From: Astrothelium macrocarpum
Lineage: Eukaryota > Ascomycota > Dothideomycetes > Trypetheliales > Trypetheliaceae
Length of the DNA: 64,000 nt
Direction: 5' to 3'
Assembly: GCA_021030915.1 (NCBI GenBank)
Contig: JAGEMR010000014.1
Span: forward strand, 62,001-126,000
Positions 58,212 to 64,000 of this stretch are shown piece by piece. The stretch's first letter is position 1. Every line of letters begins with the position of its first letter. Under the pieces are notes generated by a model that was given only the letters and a program-made list of their open reading frames with translations, searched no databases and had not been told where the DNA came from. Position numbers and translations under genes: made by a program.

Positions 58212-59097
58212 GTAAGGGAGTAAGACGTGTTTCTGTAATGCTTTCAGGTGTTTAGACGGGAATCACCTACGGGCTGCAGAATGGGGTCATTGAGAGCATT
58301 ATTATACCGGACACTAGACTACAAACAGACTGCAATCAGACTATCAGCAACAGAACACCAAAGCAGCACATTGGACGTCCTGTTCTATTCTAGTAAGAGT
58401 GTTTTAGTCGATCCAACCCAGCTGGTTCCCACGATTCCGCTTCTCGACTGTGATTCTCACTTGGGATGTCTGGCTTGTCTATAGCTATTGTAGGCCACGC
58501 CACAAAGTTTTCACTTTGGATGAGACTCTTGGACGTTGCATCTGATACAGATAGCTCGACTGGATGTCGTCCTTCCCTTGCCCAGACGCAATTTCACTTG
58601 ATGCTTTTATAGAATGCAAGACCACTTGCCATTAGCATGGTCTTCCGATTTGTCAACAAATGTTTTACCAGTTCATGCCATCCCGTCATCGCTGGGAACT
58701 TCAATTCGAGTGACGGGTGCTAGGGGCGTCTCACTTAGTTGTTCTCATCCCATCTTCCACAGACATCACCGTCTGACCAGACTGAGGCTTGCCAAAGACC
58801 GAATTGACTGGCATCTCTTGAAGAGCAATGGTCTACCCCAATTCACAGAATGGCCTTCAACGGGACTGCTATGATCACAATGCATCTGCTCGACGTTGAT
58901 TTATAGTTAGCAAATTGCATAGACTGGCTGATTGCACTCTTAAAAGTGTCATGATGAGGAAAGTTGAAAAATGCTTTTGATTGCAGGACTAAATAACAAG
59001 AGGTATATGATCGTTGTCCGTTACGCCTAAGCTCCAAATCCTGAGGCTGGTTCTCTTAACCATACTAATGCATTCTTAACTGCATGGCAAGATTTTA
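58212..59097. other. Intergenic with second repeat copy
   Basis: Between the convergent trypsin-like and DPM2 genes. The open frame 58248-58484 (+) has no domain. It contains repeat copy 2, and the right end is the DPM2 3' flank. Confidence 0.45.
58829..58950 (+). repeat. Diverged direct repeat, copy 2
   Basis: Matches 55233-55366 (see copy 1), with small indels. The similarity fades after the shared TTGC..CTC-AAAAG segment. The two copies bracket the trypsin-like gene and the minisatellite. Confidence 0.7.
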
Positions 59098-59483
59098 TTA
59101 CGATTTCTTTGCCGTCTTTGCTTTTGCAGCTTTCTTCCGACTACTCTGTATCATAACAACGCTCAAAAAGCTGCCAACAACCGCTGTGCCAAGAAGTATA
59201 AGGATGACTGGTATGCGAATGGCCCAAACTCGGGGGGGGAAAAAGGATTGGAGGAGGTGATCGTCGTCAACGAAAGGCTTAACGAGGGGTTAGCATTAAT
59301 CCTGCCTCTGAATAAAAATTCAGACGGCAATGGAGTCTTCAATACCATCAAGAGGGTCCATATCGTATAGTAAAGGAAGACAGTACAGGCAATGGCGAGC
59401 ATGGCCAAGCCCACAAGGCGGTCGAACTGAAAGCGCATTAGATGAGATTTGCGATTTTGAAGCAACGGCAGTCTACACACCAT
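59098..59483 (-). CDS. DPM2: Dolichol-phosphate mannose synthase regulatory subunit DPM2
   Basis: Exons 59483-59481, 59426-59346, 59277-59098; 87 aa. It is an ER membrane protein that stabilises DPM synthase (and GPI-GlcNAc transferase in other species). Two membrane segments are visible: LVGLAMLAIACTVFLYYTIW and VILILLGTAVVGSFLSVV. The PFVDDDHLLQSFFPPRVWAIRIP loop joins them, and a Lys/Ala-rich cytosolic tail follows. The best model puts only the ATG in exon 1 (ATG|GTGTGT, 54-nt intron with CTAAT branch), giving MFDRLVGL. The alternative is an unspliced start at an internal ATG giving MRFQFDRLVGL. It is divergent from CWC22 with 218 bp between the starts. Confidence 0.9.
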
Positions 59484-59701
59484 TGCGCCCTAGGGAAAAG
59501 TAATTCAGTGAGTGACACGACTGGAGTGACACTCAAGCCCAATTTAATACCACAATTCTCGCAAAGTTGCCATGTCCAAGCATGAGAAGAACACTAGTAC
59601 AAATACAGTTAGCCCTTCAATTCTGCCTTCGCCGCGACTCAAACTTTCCTTCCGCCTAACTCTCAGTCATTGCTGTTTCTTTACACCTTGACAACGTCGA
59701 C

Positions 59702-62518
59702 ATGGAGGTTCTCTCTGCCGTTCGCCTACCTACGCCTGAACCTGTTGATGCGATAGAGCGGCGGAAGAGATCGCCTCCCTCGCGCTCGCCATCACCGCAT
59801 CGTCGTCCATCGCCGCCCAGACGACGTTCATATTCAAGAAGTCCAGACATGGATTGCGTCCCACTTCCGACAAAGCCTGTTCGCAACCGAAAAGGGCCGC
59901 GCAGTCCAGATGGAGGTGGAGCCCCTTTGCCACGCGACGTGGACCGCCGAAGGGCGGTCGAGCGTCAACGTCAACAGGATATCAGGATGAAGGAAGAGGC
60001 CGCGACGCCTGCTAAACCTTTGACTGAAGAAGATAAACAAGCTGCTGCCAAGGCTGAGTATGAAAAACTGCTCAACATGCGATCTGGTGGGACGTACATA
60101 CCCCCGGCGAGATTGCGAGCCCTCCAGGCGCAAATTACGGACAAGACGAGCAAGGAGTACCAACGCATGGCATGGGAGGCTCTGAAAAAGAGCGTCAACG
60201 GTCTTATCAACAAGGTCAATGTTGCCAATATCAAGCATATTGTGCCGGAGCTGTTTGGGGAAAACTTAGTCAGAGGACGGGGATTATTTTGCCGAAGCAT
60301 CATGAAAGCCCAGGCAGCTAGTCTACCTTTTACCCCCATATATGCAACCACCGTCGCTATCGTGAACACCAAACTCCCGCAAGTTGGCGAGCTGCTTGTC
60401 AAAAGGCTTGTCGTCCAGTTCAGAAAGGCATTCAAGAGGAACGACAAGGCCGTGTGCCTATCATCGACAACATTCATTGCACATCTTGTGAATCAGCAAG
60501 TCGTCAATGAAATGCTAGTTGCTCAGATGCTTTTGCTGTTGCTTAACAAGCCTACCGATGATAGTGTGGAAATTGCTGTGGGTTTGACACGTGAGGTCGG
60601 CCAACATTTGGAAGAGTTTGCTAGCCAAATCGCCATGGTCATTTATGATCAATTCCGAAATATCTTGCACGAAGCCGATATTGACAAGCGGACCCAGTAC
60701 ATGGTTGAGGTCTTGTTTCAGGTTCGCAAAGATCGGTACAAGGATAATCCTGCCGTCAAAGAAGAATTGGACCTTGTTGAAGAAGAGGATCAGATCACAC
60801 ATCAAGTCTCCTTGGATGACGATCTGGAGGTTCAAGATGGCTTGAATATCTTCAACTTCGATGCTGAATGGGAGAAAAATGAAGAAGCGTACAAGAAGCT
60901 ACGCGCTGAGATTCTAGGCGAAGCAGAGGGCAGCGGCGAAGAGGATGAATCTGAGACCGAGGACAGCTCTGACGATGAAGAGGCAAAAGAAGAACGTGCC
61001 ATGGAAATTAAAGACGAGTCCAATACGCAACTGGTCAACCTGAGACGGACAATATATCTCACCATCAAATCCAGTGGGCAGTTCGAGGAGTGTTGTCACA
61101 AGCTCATGAAAATCAATTTACCCGTGGGCCAAGAATATGAGTTGGTTTCGATGATTATCGAATGCGCATCACAAGAAAGAACATATGACAAATTCTACGG
61201 TCTTATTGGAGAGCGCTTCTGCAAACTCAATCGTTTATGGAACGACTTGTTCGAAGAGGGCTTCATCAAATATTACGACACGATTCACAGATATGAAACC
61301 AACCGCCTCCGTATCATCGCTCAATTTTTCGGTCACCTCCTCGCCTCCAACGCAATCGGCTGGCACGTCCTCTCTACCATCCACCTCAACGAGGAAGAGA
61401 CCACGGCCAGCAGCCGCATTTTCATCAAGATCCTCTTCGAAGACCTTAGCCAAGCCCTCGGCATGCGCACTCTCGCCGACAAACTCAAAGACCCCTTGCT
61501 CCAACCCAGCCTCGCCGGCATCTTCCCCACCGACGACCCGCGCAACACCCGCTTCTCCATCAACTTCTTCACCGCCATCGGCATGGGCATGCTCACCGAG
61601 CCCATGCGCGAGTTCCTCAAGAACATCCCCAAACCCGTCGTGCCCGCGCTCCCGGAAAAAGACAACCAAGCGCCCCCCTCCGACACCGACAACGTCAGCT
61701 CCTACTCCTCCTACTCCTCCTCCTCCTCCTCCCGCTCCCGCTCCTCCTCCTCTCGCACCCCACCCCGCCACACCACCACCCGCGCCCGCCCGCGCTCACG
61801 CTCGCGACCCCGTACCGACCGCCATCCCCGCCGCTACTCCCCCTCGCCCCGTCGCACCAAGCCCAGCGCGCCCTCCCCGCGTGCGCGAGACCGCGGCCGC
61901 CGTCGCAGCCGCAGCAGCAGCAGCTCGAGCACCTCGCCATCCCGCTCGCGCTCCCCACCCCGGCGTCGCCGCGCCCGCTCGCTCTCCTCTCCATCGCGGT
62001 CGCGCTCAGCTCCACGCTACCGCAGCCGCTCCGCGCTGTCTTCACGCTCGCGATCGCCACCGCCGCGGCGGGCTCGGCGCCAGAGGAGCGGCTCGCGGTC
62101 GCGGTCGCCTGCGCAGCGGTGGCAACGGCGGAGGAGGAGCCCCTTGGGCAGGGGTGCTGGTGGTGGTGGTGGACGGGGGAGCCCGGCGGGGAGGAGTCGA
62201 AGGCGGAACTCGAGTTCGGAGGTGTCGTCGCGGTCGCGGTCGCCGCCGCCACCGCCAAGGAGGGCGAGGAGCAGGATTCGGAGCCCGAGACGGGCGACGG
62301 TGGCGGTGCGGGAGCAGAGGGGCGGCCGAGGGGAGGGGGGGAAGGATGAGAGGTTGTTGGAGCTGGAGGCGAAGCGGGAGAGGGTGGGAAAGGAGGAGGT
62401 GGAGCGGAAGGAAGAGGATTATGTGCATCCGAGTCGGAGGGGACTGGTGGCGGGGGGAGGTGGTGGGCCTGGAGCTAGCGCGGTGGGGAGGAGGAAGAAG
62501 GCGAGTGATTTTTTGTAG
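59702..62518 (+). CDS. CWC22: Pre-mRNA splicing factor CWC22
   Basis: Single exon, 938 aa. It is a spliceosome component that binds eIF4A3 for exon-junction-complex loading in animals. The N-terminal 70 residues are Arg/Ser/Pro-rich. GGTYIPPARLRAL leads into the MIF4G domain (about 145-345: WEALKKSVNGLINKVN ... ENLVRGRGLFCRS). An acidic linker (about 395-430) follows, then the MA3 domain (about 440-560: LRRTIYLTIKSSGQFEECCHKL ... YDKFYGLIGERFC). A ~280-residue RS domain makes the C-terminus, richer than in many fungal homologues. Long ORFs on other frames over 61.2-62.7 kb are artefacts of this low-complexity DNA. Confidence 0.93.
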   Translation: MEVLSAVRLPTPEPVDAIERRKRSPPSRSPSPHRRPSPPRRRSYSRSPDMDCVPLPTKPVRNRKGPRSPDGGGAPLPRDVDRRRAVERQRQQDIRMKEEAATPAKPLTEEDKQAAAKAEYEKLLNMRSGGTYIPPARLRALQAQITDKTSKEYQRMAWEALKKSVNGLINKVNVANIKHIVPELFGENLVRGRGLFCRSIMKAQAASLPFTPIYATTVAIVNTKLPQVGELLVKRLVVQFRKAFKRNDKAVCLSSTTFIAHLVNQQVVNEMLVAQMLLLLLNKPTDDSVEIAVGLTREVGQHLEEFASQIAMVIYDQFRNILHEADIDKRTQYMVEVLFQVRKDRYKDNPAVKEELDLVEEEDQITHQVSLDDDLEVQDGLNIFNFDAEWEKNEEAYKKLRAEILGEAEGSGEEDESETEDSSDDEEAKEERAMEIKDESNTQLVNLRRTIYLTIKSSGQFEECCHKLMKINLPVGQEYELVSMIIECASQERTYDKFYGLIGERFCKLNRLWNDLFEEGFIKYYDTIHRYETNRLRIIAQFFGHLLASNAIGWHVLSTIHLNEEETTASSRIFIKILFEDLSQALGMRTLADKLKDPLLQPSLAGIFPTDDPRNTRFSINFFTAIGMGMLTEPMREFLKNIPKPVVPALPEKDNQAPPSDTDNVSSYSSYSSSSSSRSRSSSSRTPPRHTTTRARPRSRSRPRTDRHPRRYSPSPRRTKPSAPSPRARDRGRRRSRSSSSSSTSPSRSRSPPRRRRARSLSSPSRSRSAPRYRSRSALSSRSRSPPPRRARRQRSGSRSRSPAQRWQRRRRSPLGRGAGGGGGRGSPAGRSRRRNSSSEVSSRSRSPPPPPRRARSRIRSPRRATVAVREQRGGRGEGGKDERLLELEAKRERVGKEEVERKEEDYVHPSRRGLVAGGGGGPGASAVGRRKKASDFL

Positions 62519-63290
62519 GTGGGCTGGAGGGTCGAGATTGGAAGTAGTTGAGGTGGAGTCTGGGGACAAATTGACGGCTGGTGATACTCTTACATAGGGT
62601 AGGGACTGTAGATTATCTCTTTCGAAGAATGACACAATGCGATCTTGTTTTGCTTCTTCCGGGAGTCTTGGTGGTTCGTTGCTGGAAGCTTCAAGAGTCA
62701 AATGGTACCGCACTGTAAAGCTCACTTCGAAACACCAGTGCAATGGTTTCAAATGTAGTCATTGGTTGAATTTAATTTATAATTGAATGATTTGATATTA
62801 CTGTTTTCAATCTTTGACAAACTATTCACCACCATTCCATACCACTCTTCCATCCCTCCAAGTTTCCGACCAGCCCCATTCCGCAAAACTACCCAACCCC
62901 AAATGCCAATGCCGTGCAAATGCCGCAATCTAACCCACAAACAATCTGCGCCTCAAAAAGATATACCCACGCAGAAAAACAAACTCGAACGCTCAAGGGG
63001 AAGAGGAGGTAAACATATACCGGAAGAGAAAAAGCGAAAGACAAAATGCAATGCAAGGCGCGCCACACGGGGCGCTGCCATCGTGAACGTCGTGATTTCG
63101 ATGCAAAGAGGGGGTAGACTCGGTGTTCCAAAACAAAAAGGTAGAAGGGGGGAAATGAATGAGCACAGGGTTACGAGCATCAGATAGATGCATGCCCCAA
63201 AAGGCTTGACCCCCAAACACACCCATCCCACCGACTCGAATCCCACACACTTCCTTCCTCGGCCTCCAAACAGCCCCAATCTCGCCACTC
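62519..63290. other. Convergent intergenic region
   Basis: Between CWC22 and the minus-strand gene at the right edge; holds both 3' UTRs. An AT-rich stretch lies near 62760-62820. Overlapping ORFs of 60-134 codons are not convincing. Confidence 0.45.
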
Positions 63291-64000
63291 TCACATCGAC
63301 AAAATATGCTCCCCCTTCTTGCCCACACCCCCCTCAACCCCCTTCCTCCCGCCCCGATACGCAGCCACCTCCAGCCCCAACTGGCGCATACGCTCACACC
63401 CGATGCCGGGCCGTGGCTTGCGCTCCTTGTGCTCCTTGCCGCCGGCCATGGCGGCGCGGCTGCACTGTTTCTGGTAGAGCTTCTCGCGGCGCAGCTGCCG
63501 CTTCTTCTCGAGGCCCTTGACGATGTCGATGGCGCCGCGCGGGCGCGCCGGCGGCCGGTCGTTCTCGTCGTCGTCCGAGGGTTCGAGGAGCGCCTGGGCC
63601 GCTTGGCCCGGCGTGTGTGGGAGCGAGGCGGTGCGGATCAGCGTGGGCCGCTGCGCGAGACGTACGTGCTGCGTTGCGATGGGGTTGGCGGGGGATGGTT
63701 TGTCGAAGGAGGAGCGCCGGCTTGGGGGTGGAGAGCGGAGGCGTCGTGTTGGCGGTGGTGAGTGCAGGCGTTTGGGGGAGGAGGCGAAGAGGCGGCGCGA
63801 TGGTGGGGGTGGGGAGTGGCGGGTGGAGGACCGTTTGGGTGGAGGGGGTGAGCGGTGGACGGTGTGTTTGGTAGGTGGTGGAGAGCGGTGGGTGGTGTGT
63901 TTTGGAGGAGGTGGAGAGCGATAGACGGTGTGCTTTGGAGGAGGCGGAGAGCGATGGACAGTGTGCTTGGTAGTCGCCAATGGTGGAGGGCTTCGTGCAG
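63291..64000 (-). CDS. Partial gene: Pro/Ser/Arg/His repeat protein, 3' end only
   Basis: The frame is open to the right edge, so the 5' end lies outside; 235 residues are visible. The start is missing. Visible N-terminal part: four tandem 11-residue units of the type KHTVHRSPPPP, then further Pro/Ser/Arg-rich sequence. A more conserved-looking tail follows: IDIVKGLEKKRQLRREKL, AMAGGKEHKERKPRPGIG, and CERMRQLGLEVAAYRGG. The basic segment may act as a nuclear signal. The tail looks like a family domain but I cannot name it. C-rich codons change to G-rich ones near the stop. Confidence 0.7.
   Translation of the reverse strand, partial: ARSPPPLATTKHTVHRSPPPPKHTVYRSPPPPKHTTHRSPPPTKHTVHRSPPPPKRSSTRHSPPPPSRRLFASSPKRLHSPPPTRRLRSPPPSRRSSFDKPSPANPIATQHVRLAQRPTLIRTASLPHTPGQAAQALLEPSDDDENDRPPARPRGAIDIVKGLEKKRQLRREKLYQKQCSRAAMAGGKEHKERKPRPGIGCERMRQLGLEVAAYRGGRKGVEGGVGKKGEHILSM
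63837..63968 (-). repeat. 33-bp tandem repeat, four units
   Basis: Units at 63968-63936, 63935-63903, 63902-63870 and 63869-63837; each encodes Lys-His-Thr-Val/Thr-His/Tyr-Arg-Ser-Pro-Pro-Pro-Pro/Thr. Period is exact (no indels), so reading frame is preserved. A degenerate fifth unit (KRSSTRHSPPPP) follows. Confidence 0.92.

Noticed and set aside
61185..62752. Several long ORFs on both strands (up to 470 codons) over the CWC22 RS region
   Set aside because: They are stop-poor only because the DNA is C/G-rich and repetitive; their products are single-residue runs without domains, while the CWC22 frame continues from MIF4G and MA3 domains.
1..64000. Search by eye for transposons, LTRs, rRNA, tRNA and CRISPR arrays
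   Set aside because: No transposase or reverse-transcriptase motifs, terminal repeats, tRNA boxes or regularly spaced repeats were found; a covariance-model search would be needed to exclude small RNA genes.

Overview
The window looks like nuclear DNA of a filamentous ascomycete (Pezizomycotina). The evidence is: genes broken by 50-80 nt introns with GT..AG ends and CTAAC/CTGAC-like branch sites; a HET-domain gene; a C2H2 plus fungal-specific transcription factor; three large MFS drug-type transporters; and a fungal mixture of conserved housekeeping genes on both strands without operons. The class cannot be fixed from the sequence alone. I reassembled exons by hand from splice signals and reading phase. 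Unless an entry says otherwise, every listed exon join keeps frame.

Layout. 1-1.4 kb: nothing supported. 1.4-9 kb (all minus): mitochondrial aspartate/glutamate carrier, an MFS transporter, a DUF1365 membrane protein. 9.8-14.7 kb (minus): a HET-domain protein, then a Rieske/FAD oxidoreductase of the AIF-like (AIFM3) type. 15.5-20.6 kb: an MFS transporter (+) convergent with a C2H2/fungal_trans regulator (-). After a 2.2 kb gap come an F-box-like Cys-rich protein (-), an SDR reductase ending in AKI (-), divergent from an OTU deubiquitinase (+), which is convergent with a TPMT-like methyltransferase (-). 28.7-36.4 kb: a third MFS transporter (+), a divergent protein kinase (+), NADP-isocitrate dehydrogenase (+), a phosphoglycerate-mutase-fold phosphatase (-). 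37.5-39.9 kb: a P-loop NTPase of unknown role (-). 40.7-47.8 kb: aldehyde dehydrogenase (+), DNA primase large subunit (-), PHO13-type HAD phosphatase (-), aspartyl aminopeptidase (-). 48.8-55 kb: APC/C activator Cdh1 (+) and a DCAF-type WD40 protein (+). 55-59 kb: a looser, accessory-looking stretch with a trypsin-like protein, a minisatellite and a duplicated flank. 59.1-64 kb: DPM2 (-) divergent from splicing factor CWC22 (+), and the 3' part of a repeat-containing gene (-) cut by the window edge.

Most genes are independent housekeeping functions: redox and carbon metabolism (carrier, IDP, ALDH, AIF-like), cell cycle and replication (Cdh1, primase), protein turnover (OTU, DCAF, F-box-like, aminopeptidase), ER glycosylation (DPM2), splicing (CWC22). 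I see no convincing biosynthetic cluster. The most unexpected signals are: (1) a repeated C-to-G switch in synonymous codon choice along the coding strand of several unrelated genes; (2) gene-structure oddities (a GC-AG intron, stop-free 3n introns, 22- and 26-nt microexons carrying catalytic or zinc-binding residues, a start-codon-only exon); (3) an apparently intracellular trypsin-like protein inside a stretch bounded by a diverged direct duplication; (4) an unclassified P-loop NTPase.
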